Shown: positions 26,433 through 37,520 of the stretch, piece by piece
Layout: every line of letters starts with the position of its first letter
How positions within the stretch are numbered: position 1 is the stretch's first letter
NCBI RefSeq assembly: GCF_000698595.1
Contig: NZ_JFHC01000003.1
Location: 1-64,000 of the forward strand
Length of the DNA stretch: 64,000 nucleotides
Direction of reading: 5' to 3'
DNA from: Caballeronia glathei
GTDB taxonomy: Bacteria; Pseudomonadota; Gammaproteobacteria; Burkholderiales; Burkholderiaceae
Made by a program: the position numbers and the translations under genes
Notes under the pieces: model-generated
Seen by the model: the letters and a program-made list of their open reading frames with translations, nothing else
The model's database searches: none
Told to the model about the DNA's origin: nothing

Positions 26433-27437
26433 ATGACAGTCGGCTCAACGCAGCAAAACCCGGGCGCGCTGCCGCTAGGGAAGGACGAATTGCTCAGCGT
26501 CTACCGCAAGATGCGCACGATCCGCGATTTCGAGGAGCGCCTGCACGTGGACTTCGGCCGCGGCGACATTCCGGGCTTCGTGCATCTGTACGCGGGCGAG
26601 GAAGCCGCCGGGGTCGGCATCATGCATCACCTGAACGACGGCGACCGCATCGCGAGCACCCATCGCGGACACGGCCACTGCATCGCCAAGGGCGTCGATC
26701 CGGTCGCGATGATGAAGGAGATCTACGGCAGGAAGGGCGGCTCGTGCAACGGCAAGGGAGGCTCGATGCACATCGCGGATCTGTCGAAGGGAATGATGGG
26801 CGCGAACGGCATTCTCGGCGCGGGCGCGCCGCTCATCTGCGGCGCCGCGCTCGCGGCCAAGTTCCGCGGCAAGGGCGAAGTGGGCATCACGTTCGCGGGC
26901 GACGGCGCGTCGAACCAGGGCACGTTCCTCGAAAGCCTGAACCTGGCTGCCGTGTGGAACCTGCCGGTGATCTTCGTCATCGAGAACAACGGCTACGCCG
27001 AATCGACGTCGCGCGAGTACGGCACGGCGGTGGACAGCTACGTCGACCGCGCGGCCGGCTTCGGCATTCCGGGCGTGACGGTGGACGGCACCGACTTCTT
27101 CGCCGTGCACGAAGCGGCGGGCGAGGTGATCCGGCGTGCGCGCGAAGGCGGCGGCCCGGCGCTGCTCGAATGCAAGATGATCCGCTTCTACGGCCACTTC
27201 GAAGGCGACGCCCAGACCTATCGCGCGGCCGGCGAACTCGACGACATCCGCTCGAACAAGGACTGCCTGAAGAAGTTCGCGCAGACGGTGACACAGGCCG
27301 ACGTGATCTCCCGGGCCGAGCTGGACGCGATCGACCGCGAAGTCGCCGCGCTGATCGACCGTGCGGTGCAGGAAGCGAAGGATGCGCCGCTGCCGAGCGC
27401 GTCCGACCTGCTCACCGACGTCTACGTCAGCTACTGA
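26433..27437 (+). CDS. acoA: Acetoin dehydrogenase E1 component, alpha subunit
   Basis: 334 residues. Thiamine diphosphate-dependent E1 alpha, with the ThDP/Mg motif beginning GDGASNQG (156-163) and ending ENN (about 184-186), and STHRGHGH for the phosphate of the cofactor. Together with AcoB it splits acetoin into acetaldehyde and an acetyl group passed to AcoC. AAGGAGA precedes the ATG. Confidence 0.95.
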   Translation: MTVGSTQQNPGALPLGKDELLSVYRKMRTIRDFEERLHVDFGRGDIPGFVHLYAGEEAAGVGIMHHLNDGDRIASTHRGHGHCIAKGVDPVAMMKEIYGRKGGSCNGKGGSMHIADLSKGMMGANGILGAGAPLICGAALAAKFRGKGEVGITFAGDGASNQGTFLESLNLAAVWNLPVIFVIENNGYAESTSREYGTAVDSYVDRAAGFGIPGVTVDGTDFFAVHEAAGEVIRRAREGGGPALLECKMIRFYGHFEGDAQTYRAAGELDDIRSNKDCLKKFAQTVTQADVISRAELDAIDREVAALIDRAVQEAKDAPLPSASDLLTDVYVSY

Positions 27438-27479
27438 CCCCCGGACCCGCACGGATCACATACGAACAGGAGACGAATC

Positions 27480-28496
27480 ATGGCCCGCAAATTGAGCATG
27501 AAGATGGCGATCAACGAAGCCATCGACCAGGAAATGACCCGTGACCCGAGCGTGATCATGCTCGGCGAAGACATCGTCGGCGGCGCCGGCGCCGATGGGG
27601 AAAAGGACGCATGGGGCGGCGTGCTCGGCGTGACGAAGGGACTCTACGCCAAGCACGGCGACCGCCTGCTGGACACGCCGCTTTCCGAATCCGCTTACGT
27701 GGGCGCGGCGATCGGCGCCGCCGCCTGCGGCATGAGGCCGATCGCCGAGCTCATGTTCATCGACTTCATGGGCGTGTGCTTCGACCAGATCTTCAATCAG
27801 GCCGCCAAGTTCCGCTACATGTTCGGCGGCAAGGCGGAAACGCCCGTCGTGATCCGCGCGATGGTGGGCGCGGGCTTTCGCGCCGCCGCCCAGCACAGCC
27901 AGATGCTCACGCCGCTCTTCACGCACATTCCGGGCCTCAAGGTGGTGTGCCCGTCCACGCCCTACGACACCAAGGGCCTGCTGATCCAGGCGATCCGCGA
28001 CAACGACCCGGTCATCTTCTGCGAGCACAAGAACCTCTACGGCTTCGAAGGCGAAGTGCCCGAGAACTCGTACGCGATTCCGTTCGGCGAGGCCAATATC
28101 GTGCGCGACGGCAAGGACGTGTCGATCGTCACCTACGGGCTGATGGTGCACCGGGCGCTCGAAGCCGCGGCGACGCTCGCGAAGGAAGGCATCGAAGCGG
28201 AAGTGGTGGACCTGCGCACGCTCTCGCCGCTCGACATGGATACGGTGCTCGAAACCGTCGAGAACACCGGCCGGCTCGTCGTGGTGGACGAGGCGAGCCC
28301 GCGCTGCAACATCGCGACCGACATCTCGGCCCAGGTCGCACAGCAGGCTTTCGGCGCGCTCAAGGCGGCCATCGAGATGGTCGCGCCGCCGCACACGCCG
28401 GTGCCGTTCTCGCCCACGCTCGAGGACCTGTATATCCCGAGCGCCGCGCAGATCGCCGATGCGGCCCGCAAGACCATGAAGGGAGGCAAGCACTAA
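27480..28496 (+). CDS. acoB: Acetoin dehydrogenase E1 component, beta subunit
   Basis: 338 residues, transketolase-like pyrimidine-binding and C-terminal domains of E1 beta (MKMAINEAIDQEM, GEDIVGGAGADGEKDAWGG, DTPLSESAYVGAAIGAA). It forms the heterotetramer with AcoA. CAGGAGA lies seven bases before the ATG, and the stop overlaps the acoC start by one base. Confidence 0.95.
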   Translation: MARKLSMKMAINEAIDQEMTRDPSVIMLGEDIVGGAGADGEKDAWGGVLGVTKGLYAKHGDRLLDTPLSESAYVGAAIGAAACGMRPIAELMFIDFMGVCFDQIFNQAAKFRYMFGGKAETPVVIRAMVGAGFRAAAQHSQMLTPLFTHIPGLKVVCPSTPYDTKGLLIQAIRDNDPVIFCEHKNLYGFEGEVPENSYAIPFGEANIVRDGKDVSIVTYGLMVHRALEAAATLAKEGIEAEVVDLRTLSPLDMDTVLETVENTGRLVVVDEASPRCNIATDISAQVAQQAFGALKAAIEMVAPPHTPVPFSPTLEDLYIPSAAQIADAARKTMKGGKH

Positions 28497-29608
28497 TGTC
28501 CGAGATCACTCCGATCGTCATGCCGAAGTGGGGACTGTCGATGAAGGAAGGCACGGTGAACGCGTGGCTTGTCGACGAAGGCGCGCAGATTTCCGTCGGC
28601 CTGCCGATTCTCGATGTCGAAACCGACAAGATCGCCAACGCGGTGGAGGCGCCGGACGCCGGCACGCTGCGGCGCAAGGTGGCGGCGCCCGGCGACGTGC
28701 TGCCGGTCAAGGCGCTGCTCGGCGTGCTCGCGCCGGCCGAAGTCAGCGACGCCGACATCGACGCCTACATCTCCGGGTACGAAACGCCCGTCGACGACGC
28801 CAGCGGCGACGACGAAGCCGCGGCGGCGTATCACTTCGTCGAGGTCGACGGCATTCGCGTGCGCTACGCGAGCCGGGGCGAGGGCGGCGAGACGGTGCTG
28901 TTCATTCACGGCTTCGGCGGCGATCTCGACAACTGGCTCTTCAACCTCGACGCGCTCGCCGAGCGCCACAAGGTCGTCGCGCTCGATCTGCCCGCGCACG
29001 GGCAGTCCTCGCCGCGCCTGCCGGGCACGACGCTCGCGGATCTCGCGCAGTTCGTCGTGAAGTTCATGGATGCGCTCGAGATCGGTGCGGCTCACGTGGT
29101 CGGCCACTCGATGGGCGGCGGCGTGGCCGCGCAGATGGCGGTCGATGCGCCCGGGCGGGTGTCGTCGGTGGCGCTCATCTCGCCGGCGGGACTCGGCGAG
29201 GAGGTGAACAACGCCTATACGGAGGGCTTCGTCAGCGCGCAGTCGCGGCGCGATCTCAAGCCGGTGGTGGAACTGCTTTTCGCGGACCCGGGGCTCGTGA
29301 GCCGCCAGATGCTCGAGGACCTGCTGAAGTACAAGCGGCTCGACGGCGTGAGCGACGCGCTCGGCGCACTCGGCGGCGGCCTGTTCGCGGGCGGCCGGCA
29401 AGGAGAGCTGCCCGGGCGCAGGCTTGCGGAAAGCGGCAAGCGGGTGCTCGTGATCTGGGGCGCGCAGGACCGCATCATTCCCGCCGCGCACGCGGGCAAC
29501 GCGCCGGCGGGCGCGACCGTCAAGGTCTTCGACGACGCCGGTCACATGAGCCAGATGGAGAAGGCGAACGACGTCAACAGCCTGCTCAAGCAGCATGTGA
29601 GCGGGTAA
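28496..29608 (+). CDS. acoC: Acetoin dehydrogenase E2 component (lipoyl plus alpha/beta hydrolase)
   Basis: 370 residues. N-terminal lipoyl domain (1-80) with the lipoylation site VETDKIAN, Lys45; then a linker and an alpha/beta hydrolase domain (about 115-370) with nucleophile Ser205 in GHSMGG and His350 in DAGHMSQ. This design, instead of the usual chloramphenicol-acetyltransferase-like domain, is the known form of AcoC in Pseudomonas and Ralstonia. It passes the acetyl group to coenzyme A. No E3 gene (acoL) follows, so the E3 must come from elsewhere. Confidence 0.94.
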   Translation: MSEITPIVMPKWGLSMKEGTVNAWLVDEGAQISVGLPILDVETDKIANAVEAPDAGTLRRKVAAPGDVLPVKALLGVLAPAEVSDADIDAYISGYETPVDDASGDDEAAAAYHFVEVDGIRVRYASRGEGGETVLFIHGFGGDLDNWLFNLDALAERHKVVALDLPAHGQSSPRLPGTTLADLAQFVVKFMDALEIGAAHVVGHSMGGGVAAQMAVDAPGRVSSVALISPAGLGEEVNNAYTEGFVSAQSRRDLKPVVELLFADPGLVSRQMLEDLLKYKRLDGVSDALGALGGGLFAGGRQGELPGRRLAESGKRVLVIWGAQDRIIPAAHAGNAPAGATVKVFDDAGHMSQMEKANDVNSLLKQHVSG

Positions 29609-29715
29609 TCGCCGAGCCCTTTCCTGCACGCGCGTCGCCGTCATCTGCCATCCGTTGCCCACGTGCAGCAGACGGCGGCGCGCGTCTTCCACCCACTTCA
29701 GGCAATTCCCGCGAT

Positions 29716-30069
29716 ATGAGCACTGAAACGAGCACCGATCTCAAGAGCCGGCTCGGCCGCATCAACCAGCAGTTCGCCGCGTTCGGACAGGCGCAGCCGC
29801 CCGTGATGAGCGGCTTTCAGGCAGTGATGAAGGCGGCCGCGCAGGAGGGCGCGCTGCCCGCCGCATTCAAGGAACTGGTCGCCGTGGCACTGGCGGTCAA
29901 CAAGGGCTGCGACGACTGCGTGCTGTTCCACACGTCGCAGGCGCTGCGCCATCAGGCGACGCGGGCGCAGCTGGCCGACGTGCTGGGCGTCAGCGTCGAG
30001 ATGGGCGGCGGGCCCGGCGCGATGTACGCGTCGAAGGCGCTCGCCTACTTCGATGCGCTCAGCCAGTAG
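29716..30069 (+). CDS. Carboxymuconolactone decarboxylase/AhpD-like protein
   Basis: 117 residues. AhpD-like fold with the redox motif C65-x2-C68 and His72 (GCDDCVLFH). Members reduce peroxiredoxins, in some cases through lipoylated partners, which fits its place after a lipoyl-E2 gene. It is 107 bases after acoC on the same strand and 53 bases before the next SDR. Function in acetoin use is inferred from context. Confidence 0.85.
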   Translation: MSTETSTDLKSRLGRINQQFAAFGQAQPPVMSGFQAVMKAAAQEGALPAAFKELVAVALAVNKGCDDCVLFHTSQALRHQATRAQLADVLGVSVEMGGGPGAMYASKALAYFDALSQ

Positions 30070-30122
30070 CGCGAGCGATCCTTGCGTCGATTGAAAGAAC
30101 ATCGGATCAACCGGAGACGAAC

Positions 30123-30899
30123 ATGAACGAACCCCTGAGCGGCCAGGTGGCCGTCATCACCGGCGGCGCCCGCGGCATCGGGCGCGGCATCGCGCTCACG
30201 CTGGCGCGGGCCGGCGCGGACATCCTGATCGCAGACCTGCTGGAAGAGCCGATGCGCGAGACGGCGAAGGAAATACAGGCGCTCGGGCGCCGCGCCAGCA
30301 CGCTGAAGGTCGACGTGACGCGCGCCGAAGCGCACGCCGACATGGTCGCCCAGGCGCTCGGCCAGCTGGGCGGACTCGACATCCTCGTCAACTGCGCGGG
30401 CGTGATCACCATCCGGCCGGTCGAAGAACTGAGCGAGCAGGACTGGGACTTCGTCATGAACGTCAACGCGAAGGGCACGTTTCTCGGCTGCAAGGCCGCG
30501 CTCGCGCACATGAAGGCGAAAGGCCGGGGCCGGATCATCAACGTCGCGTCGATCGCGGGCAAGGAAGGCTTTCCGAATCTCGCGCACTACAGCGCGTCGA
30601 AGTTCGCGGTGGTCGGCTTCACCAATGCGCTCGCGAAGGAAGTGGCGCGCGACGGCATCACGGTCAACGCGATTTGCCCGGGCATCGTGCGCACCTACAT
30701 GTGGGACCGGCTCGCGGACGAGTGGAAAACGGAAGGCGAGTCGGTCGAGGACTCGTGGGCGCGCCACCAGCTCACGCTGATTCCCCAGGGCCGCGCGCAG
30801 ACACCCGAGGACATGGGCCGCATGGCGCTGTTCTTCGCTACCATGGACAACGTGACCGGCCAATCGGTCAACGTCGACGGCGGTTTTACGTTCCACTGA
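30123..30899 (+). CDS. Short-chain dehydrogenase, likely acetoin/butanediol-related
   Basis: 258 residues, classical SDR with GGARGIGRG nucleotide site, NCAGV, Ser in NVASIAG and YSASK. Position in the aco operon suggests interconversion of acetoin with 2,3-butanediol or diacetyl, but the sequence alone fits several substrates. CCGGAGACGA lies before the ATG. Confidence 0.85.
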   Translation: MNEPLSGQVAVITGGARGIGRGIALTLARAGADILIADLLEEPMRETAKEIQALGRRASTLKVDVTRAEAHADMVAQALGQLGGLDILVNCAGVITIRPVEELSEQDWDFVMNVNAKGTFLGCKAALAHMKAKGRGRIINVASIAGKEGFPNLAHYSASKFAVVGFTNALAKEVARDGITVNAICPGIVRTYMWDRLADEWKTEGESVEDSWARHQLTLIPQGRAQTPEDMGRMALFFATMDNVTGQSVNVDGGFTFH

Positions 30900-30997
30900 G
30901 CCGCCGGGCGCCGCAACTGCGGCCGTACCAATGCCATGCCGCTGTGCCGCTGCCTCGTATCGGCGGCGCGGCGGCGGCCGGCTCCTTACGTTTGCCC

Positions 30998-31774
30998 ATG
31001 CCCTTTCATTTCGTCGATTTCGATACCGCCGCCGCCAATCCTCTCGACGCCGAGGAGGCCCTGCTCGCGCAGGCCGCTTCGGGCGGTCCGGTGGCCCATC
31101 TGTGGCAGGCGCCGGTGTCGCTGGTGGTGCCGCGCAGCTATCAGCGGCACGCGACCCTCGACGCCGCCCGCGCCGAATTCGCGCGGCGCGGCTGTCCGGT
31201 CTGGCTGCGTCTGTCGGGCGGCGGGCTCGTGCCGCAGGGGCCGGGCATCCTCAACCTCAGTCTCGCCTATCCGGTGCGCGGCGCGATAGGCACGCTCGCC
31301 GATGCCGTCTACCTGCACCTGTGCGAGATCCTTGCCGAAGCGCTGCGCTCGGTGGACGTACAGACGCACTGGCAGGCAGTGGAGGGGTCGTTTTGCGACG
31401 GCCGCTTCAATCTGGCATGGGGCGCCGCCGACGATCCGCGCAAGATCGCGGGCACCGCGCAGTACTGGCGCCGCGTGCCGGACGGGCAGATGCCTGCGCA
31501 GGCCGCCGGTGCATCGAGTGCCCTGTACGTGGTGCTGGCGCACGCGGTGTTGCTCGTCGATGCCGATCCGGTCGAGATCAACCGTCGCGCCAACGATTTC
31601 GAAGCCATGCTCGGCAGCGGGAGGCACTACGAGGCGGACAAGGTGGTGAGCGTCGCGCAGGCGCTGGCGCGGCAGGGCACGACCGTCCGCGCCGGCCTGC
31701 CGGAGCGCGTGGACGAGGCGCTGCGCGCCGCGGTTGCGGCTGCACCGCCGACGCCCGGGTCGGGCGATTTCTGA
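30998..31774 (+). CDS. Lipoate-protein ligase family protein
   Basis: 258 residues. Biotin/lipoate ligase fold with R71-x-SGGG (RLSGGGLV) and the catalytic Lys149 in DPRKIAGTAQ, the residue that binds lipoyl-AMP. The usual His after the glycine triplet is Gln here (VPQGPGILN). It likely attaches lipoate to Lys45 of AcoC, as in other acetoin operons that carry a dedicated ligase. The start at MPFHFVDF is about 100 bases after the SDR. Confidence 0.85.
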   Translation: MPFHFVDFDTAAANPLDAEEALLAQAASGGPVAHLWQAPVSLVVPRSYQRHATLDAARAEFARRGCPVWLRLSGGGLVPQGPGILNLSLAYPVRGAIGTLADAVYLHLCEILAEALRSVDVQTHWQAVEGSFCDGRFNLAWGAADDPRKIAGTAQYWRRVPDGQMPAQAAGASSALYVVLAHAVLLVDADPVEINRRANDFEAMLGSGRHYEADKVVSVAQALARQGTTVRAGLPERVDEALRAAVAAAPPTPGSGDF

Positions 31775-31973
31775 TCGGACGCGGGTTTTCCGTCCGGGTC
31801 GTTGCGCAGCGGCTGCCGCTCGGTCATTCGCGCCGGCTTCGCCCGGCGCGTGCATCGCTCGCAGTGTTGACGCTTTGGCGCGGGTCGCGTGCCGGGCGGA
31901 TCTTCCCGCTCGCTTTGGCTACCCGCGCGGCATTCGTGTCGTTCAGGACCGGTGAGTCAGGGCACGCCCGCTG

Positions 31974-32486
31974 TCAACCCGGCGGCGGCGGTGGCGGCAG
32001 GCCCGGAGGAGGCGGAGGCGGCGGCGGCGCGTAGTGCGAAGGCCCCGGCGCCACCGACATCCGGCCGCTCACCGGAACGCGGTCACCGGCCGCGTACATG
32101 CACTGGATATACGCGTAGTCGTAGCGCCGCTGCACCTCGTAGCCCGAGCCTTGCGCGGCGCCCAGGCCGACCACGCTGCCGGCCAGGAGGCCCGCGCCCG
32201 CGCCCACGGCGGCACCGGTGCCGCCGTTGAACGCTGCGCCCGCCGCGGCACCGAGCGCGGTGCCCACCGCGGCGCTGCCGAGCGCGCTCGCCGTCGACGC
32301 CTGATTGGCCGACACCCCGCCTGCCTGCTGGAAGGCGAACTGCCGGCAGGCGCCGTCGTCGGCGCGAAACTGGTCGAAGGTTTTTCCGGTGCCGGGGAGC
32401 GCCATGACGGTCGGCCCCGTCGGCACAACGGCGCACGCGCTCAGGCAGCTCAGCGCGGCGAGGAGAACAAGCCTTGAATGGATCAT
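31974..32486 (-). CDS. Glycine-zipper lipoprotein
   Basis: 170 residues. Lipobox LSAC at about 15-18 predicts an outer-membrane-anchored lipoprotein. The centre is a glycine-zipper region (ALGSAAVGTALGAAAGAAFNGGTGAAVGAGAGLLAGSVVG) able to form membrane-embedded helices. The C-terminus is almost pure proline with a few glycines (about 18 residues). Sequence FDQFRADDGACRQFA and YDYAYIQCMYA are typical of Burkholderia members of this family; function unknown. It lies 27 bases after the next leftward gene. Confidence 0.8.
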   Translation of the reverse strand: MIHSRLVLLAALSCLSACAVVPTGPTVMALPGTGKTFDQFRADDGACRQFAFQQAGGVSANQASTASALGSAAVGTALGAAAGAAFNGGTGAAVGAGAGLLAGSVVGLGAAQGSGYEVQRRYDYAYIQCMYAAGDRVPVSGRMSVAPGPSHYAPPPPPPPPGLPPPPPPG

Positions 32487-32513
32487 ATTGCTTTTGACTC
32501 TTCTGCTTTCGCG

Positions 32514-32885
32514 TCAGTTGGACGGCTCGGGCCGGGGCGCCACCTGACGCCAGTTGCCCGCGCACTGCTTCACATAGGGGTAGTAGGCCTTCGATTCATC
32601 GCAGTAGTACCAGTAGCCGCTCGGCCGCTCGCGCGCGGGCGACGCCTGCGCTTGCCCCTGCTCGATGTAGGCCTGCGGCGCGGCGGGCACGGCCACGGCC
32701 GGCGGATAGGAATAGTACGGATAAGGTGCGTACGGATACGGCGCGTACGGAGCCGGGCCGTACGGATAGTAGTAAGGAAACCCCCCGCCGATAAACACAC
32801 CGACATGCCCGCCGGCGACCGCCGGCCCGCATGCGCAGGCGAGAGCGAGCACCGACAGCGTGACGCAATTCTTCACGCGCTTCAC
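32514..32885 (-). CDS. Secreted Tyr/Pro-rich protein
   Basis: 123 residues. Signal peptide ending around AVAG (Cys-rich h-region CACG; a lipobox is possible). The region after it is a Gly/Tyr/Pro repeat (PYAPYPYAPYPYYSYPP), followed by SGYWYYCDESKAYYPYVKQCAGNW, a pattern with two Cys that I recognise from many Burkholderia small envelope proteins. Function unknown. It is translated just before the glycine-zipper lipoprotein and is probably in the same transcript. Confidence 0.75.
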   Translation of the reverse strand: MKRVKNCVTLSVLALACACGPAVAGGHVGVFIGGGFPYYYPYGPAPYAPYPYAPYPYYSYPPAVAVPAAPQAYIEQGQAQASPARERPSGYWYYCDESKAYYPYVKQCAGNWRQVAPRPEPSN

Positions 32886-33202
32886 GACATCTCCTGGTTG
32901 GACATTCCCGCCGTCGATCTGAAGCGGTCGCGGAACCTGCCCGCGCCGACCGGCGGCACTTATTGAACGCTATGCCACTTGTGTGCGAAATTCAATTACA
33001 GCGGCAGGGGATTATTTTTCGCCGCGTTACGCGTCGTGCGGCGTGGTTCGCGGGTCGCCCGGACGTGCTCGTTCGCGATGGCGGCGGGGTGGCGAATCGT
33101 GCAAAAACAGCGCTCAGGCGCGCTTCGGAGCGGCCATTTTGTCCATGACAGGACGGCGTCGGCGCGGACAAACCGTCGTGTCCCGCCGTGCGCGGAGCAC
33201 GG
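32886..33202. other. Intergenic region, no gene seen
   Basis: About 317 bases between two leftward units. It contains the 3' flank of modC and the promoter side of the Tyr/Pro-rich gene. A short AT-richer patch (32955-33025) may hold that promoter. No hairpin or coding region was clear. Confidence 0.35.
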
Positions 33203-34366
33203 TTACGCGAGGAGCGACACCGCCTTGACCTGCGCCCACACCCGCGTGCCGACGGCAAGCTTCAGGTGGTCGCAGGAATAGCGCGTGATGCGCGACAGAA
33301 GCGGCGTGCCGTCGATATCGAGCCGCACCATCACTTGCGAGGGGCTCGCCGCGCCGGTGATTCCGGCCACCGTTGCCGGCAGCACGTTGAGCACGCTGCT
33401 CGACTCCTGCGCGGCGAGCGCGAGACTCACGTCGCGCGCCCTCACGACGATGCGCATCGCGCGGCCAGACGCCACCGCCGTGTGCACGACCCTGAGCGAC
33501 GCGCCGCTGCCGGGCAGATTCAGCGTCAGCAGCTCGTAGCCGGGGTCGAAACCGGCTACGACGCCCTGAATGACGACCGACGCGTCGTCGGCCATGGCCG
33601 AGGGCAGGTCGAGGCGGGCGAGCGTATCGGCGATCGGGCCGCTCGCGACCGCCCGGCCGCTTTCGAGCAGCACGAGATGATCCGCGAGCCGTGCCACTTC
33701 CTCAGGCGCATGGCTCACGTACAGCACGGGGATGTCGAGTTCGTCGTGAAGCCGCTCCAGGTACGGCAGGATCTCCTGCTTGCGCTTCAGGTCGAGGGAG
33801 GCGAGCGGTTCGTCGAGCAGCAGGAGCCGCGGGCTCGTGAGCAGCGCGCGGGCGATCGCCACCCGCTGCCGCTCGCCGCCCGAGAGTCCCGCCGGCATGC
33901 GCTCGAGCAGGTGGCCGATGCCGAGCAGCCCCGCCGCGTGCGCGAGATCGACCTTGCGCGCCGCGGGCGCGATGCGGTTCAGCCCGTAGCGCAGATTGCG
34001 CGCGACGCTCAAATGCGCGAAGAGGCTTGCCTCCTGAAAGACGTACCCGAGCGGCCGCTGGTGCGTCGGCATGAAGATGCCCTTCGCGGTATCGAGCCAG
34101 ACTTCGCCGTTGACGCTGAGGCGCCCTTCGCTCGGCCGCGCCAGCCCGGCGACGCAGCGCAGCACGGTGGTCTTGCCGGAGCCGGAATGGCCGAAGATCG
34201 CCGTGACGCCGCGGCCGGGAAGATCGAGATCGACGTCGAGCGAGAAGCCTTCGTGTTCCACGCGAAAGCGCGCCTCGATGCCTCCCGGTGCGGCAGCGGC
34301 GCGGACGTTCGACGCGCGCTCGGGCGTGTTCGGATGCGGGACGGTCGGGGCGGGGGCTTCGGGCAT
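33203..34366 (-). CDS. modC: Molybdate ABC transporter, ATP-binding protein
   Basis: 387 residues. ABC ATPase (Walker [11 protein letters not shown]-loop [17 protein letters not shown], signature [16 protein letters not shown], Walker [13 protein letters not shown]) followed by a C-terminal TOBE region (about 315-387) that binds molybdate. About 30 residues, Pro/Ala-rich, precede the usual N-terminus. Last of modA-modB-modC. Confidence 0.94.
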   Translation of the reverse strand: MPEAPAPTVPHPNTPERASNVRAAAAPGGIEARFRVEHEGFSLDVDLDLPGRGVTAIFGHSGSGKTTVLRCVAGLARPSEGRLSVNGEVWLDTAKGIFMPTHQRPLGYVFQEASLFAHLSVARNLRYGLNRIAPAARKVDLAHAAGLLGIGHLLERMPAGLSGGERQRVAIARALLTSPRLLLLDEPLASLDLKRKQEILPYLERLHDELDIPVLYVSHAPEEVARLADHLVLLESGRAVASGPIADTLARLDLPSAMADDASVVIQGVVAGFDPGYELLTLNLPGSGASLRVVHTAVASGRAMRIVVRARDVSLALAAQESSSVLNVLPATVAGITGAASPSQVMVRLDIDGTPLLSRITRYSCDHLKLAVGTRVWAQVKAVSLLA

Positions 34367-34370
34367 GTTT

Positions 34371-35051
34371 TCAGCGCAGCGAGTCGGATGTGGGGCGGGT
34401 CGAGTAGAGAAGCAGCAGCACGATGAACGAGAAAACCACCATCCCGCCTGCGAGCCAGTGCGCCTGCGGGTATTCGAGCGCCTCCACGTGGTCGTAGATC
34501 TGCACCGAGACGACCCGCGTCGCGCCCGGTATGTTGCCGCCGATCATCAGCACGACGCCGAATTCGCCGACCGTGTGCGCGAAGCCGAGAATGGCGGCCG
34601 TCACGACGCCCGGGCGCGCGAGCGGCAGGACAACGGAGAAGAAGCAGTCCCACGGGCCGGCGCGCAAGGTGGCGGCGGCTTCGAGGGGCCGCGAGCCGAT
34701 CGCCTCGAAGGCGTTTTGCAGCGGTTGCACGACGAACGGCATCGAATACAGCACCGAGCCGACGACGAGCCCCGCGAACGTGAACGGCAGCAGGCCCCAG
34801 CCGAGGCCCTGCGTCAACTGGCCGACGTAGCCGTTCGGGCCCATCAGGACGAGCAGATAGAAGCCGATGACGGTCGGCGGCAGGACGAGCGGCAGCGCGA
34901 CGACGGCGCCGACCGGTCCCTTGAGCCGCGAGCGCGTGCGCGCGAGCCACCAGGCGATCGGCGTGCCGATGATCAGCAGCAGGACCGTCGTGAGCGACGC
35001 CAGCTGGATGGTGAGCCAGATGGCTTCGAAGTCGGCTTGGTTCAGCGGCAT
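34371..35051 (-). CDS. modB: Molybdate ABC transporter, permease
   Basis: 226 residues, five or six membrane helices, with the permease EAA-type loop ([21 protein letters not shown]) that contacts Mod[34 protein letters not shown] is typical of ModB. The spacing to modA is 16 bases, and to modC four bases, so it is one operon. Confidence 0.95.
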   Translation of the reverse strand: MPLNQADFEAIWLTIQLASLTTVLLLIIGTPIAWWLARTRSRLKGPVGAVVALPLVLPPTVIGFYLLVLMGPNGYVGQLTQGLGWGLLPFTFAGLVVGSVLYSMPFVVQPLQNAFEAIGSRPLEAAATLRAGPWDCFFSVVLPLARPGVVTAAILGFAHTVGEFGVVLMIGGNIPGATRVVSVQIYDHVEALEYPQAHWLAGGMVVFSFIVLLLLYSTRPTSDSLR

Positions 35052-35067
35052 CGCGATCGCGGATTCG

Positions 35068-36351
<1,284 letters not shown>

Positions 36352-36612
36352 ATGTACATCATCACCTGGCTGACATCGATCGCCATTGCCCTCGCGGCGA
36401 CCTGCACGATCGCGTTCGCGCTGCCGATGTCCGCCGACGACGAACTGAGCCGCGCGACGGTCTCGCAGGCGATCCTCGACACCGACGCATCCGCGATGCA
36501 CCGCGTGCACGTTCCGTCGAAGGCCGCCGAGTCCGAGCGCCTCGACGCCGCGCTCGCCTCGTGCATGCCGGATGCGGCTTGCGTCTACCGGCAGCTCTGC
36601 GCCGGGCGGTAA
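36352..36612 (+). CDS. Small exported protein of unknown function
   Basis: 86 residues. N-terminal hydrophobic segment (TWLTSIAIALAATCTIAFALP) is a signal peptide or membrane anchor; the rest is charged, with two Cys near the end (ASCMPDAACVYRQLCAGR, three Cys in all). GAGGTATGG lies before the ATG. No family recognised; small Cys-containing proteins of this shape are common in Burkholderia. Confidence 0.55.
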   Translation: MYIITWLTSIAIALAATCTIAFALPMSADDELSRATVSQAILDTDASAMHRVHVPSKAAESERLDAALASCMPDAACVYRQLCAGR

Positions 36613-36648
36613 GAGCGGCATCCGGGCATGCGAGCCGTGCCCCTTTCG

Positions 36649-36969
36649 TCAGGCGCCCTTGCGGTAGGCGCCGCCGCGCGCCTTGTCCTTGTCGTTGCCT
36701 TCCAGCCCCGGGAAAAACGCGTTCCAGACGGCGCGCACGCCTTGCGCGGCGGCCGCTTCGGCGTCGATGTTTTCCTGATCGCCGGCGTCTTTCGGATCTG
36801 CGCTCAGCCCGCGCCAGTGCGTGAAGACGAGCGCGGGTTTTTCCGTCCAGGCGCCTTCGATGTACTTCGAGAACGCAGTCCCGCCGCTCACGAGCTGCAC
36901 TTCGTACCAGCCGTCCCGAACGGGCGCGTACTGGTCGAGCGGGAACCACTGGGTCGATTCGATCTCCAT
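36649..36969 (-). CDS. Small cytosolic protein of unknown function
   Basis: 106 residues. AGGAGGGG lies six bases before the chosen ATG (MEIESTQWFPLDQYAPVRDGWYEVQL); ten codons upstream is another in-frame start that lacks such a site. The first half (WFPLDQYAPVRDGWYEVQLVSGGTAFSKYIEGAWTEKPALVFTHWRGLSADP) looks like a small beta-rich domain. No signal peptide. Convergent with the small exported protein gene. Confidence 0.65.
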   Translation of the reverse strand: MEIESTQWFPLDQYAPVRDGWYEVQLVSGGTAFSKYIEGAWTEKPALVFTHWRGLSADPKDAGDQENIDAEAAAAQGVRAVWNAFFPGLEGNDKDKARGGAYRKGA

Positions 36970-37468
36970 ATCCCCTCCTGAGGAACGGTGCGCCAACCTC
37001 GCAGCATTTGCCGTTCCTTCATTTCATATGAATCGGCGAGGCGGCCGTGTCGAAACGGAGAGGGCCGCCGCATGGCCGATTCCGCTAACATTCGATCGCG
37101 GCCGGGCGTCCGGCGGGCGCGCCGCGACCGGACCGGGACGCCACCAGACGAGGGAGAACGGGAGACGAATGACGAAGCGTGCAATTTCTGCGAGCGAATA
37201 CGACGGCATCCGTGCGGGAATCGTCGATGTGCTCGAAAGCGCCCGGCGTGCGGCGGCGCGCAACGTCAACGCGATCATGACCGCGTCGTACTGGGAGATC
37301 GGGCGGCGCATCGTCGAGTTCGAGCAGGCGGGCAGCGAGCGGGCCGGTTACGGCGACGCGCTCGTCGCGAGGCTCGCAACCGATCTGACACGGCGATTCG
37401 GCCGTGGATTCGGCCGGGCGAATCTTGCCAACATGCGGGCGTTCTATCTCCAATGGCCGCCCGGGCAG

Positions 37469-37493
37469 ATTTTCCAGACAGCGTCTGGAAAAT
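37469..37493. repeat. Palindrome inside DUF1016 gene, copy 1
   Basis: ATTTTCCAGAC - AGC - GTCTGGAAAAT, a perfect 11-bp inverted repeat that codes for IFQTASGK. It falls in the linker between the helical and nuclease domains. Confidence 0.85.
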
Positions 37494-37520
37494 TGCCTCA
37501 CGACGCGAACGTCGCGAATG

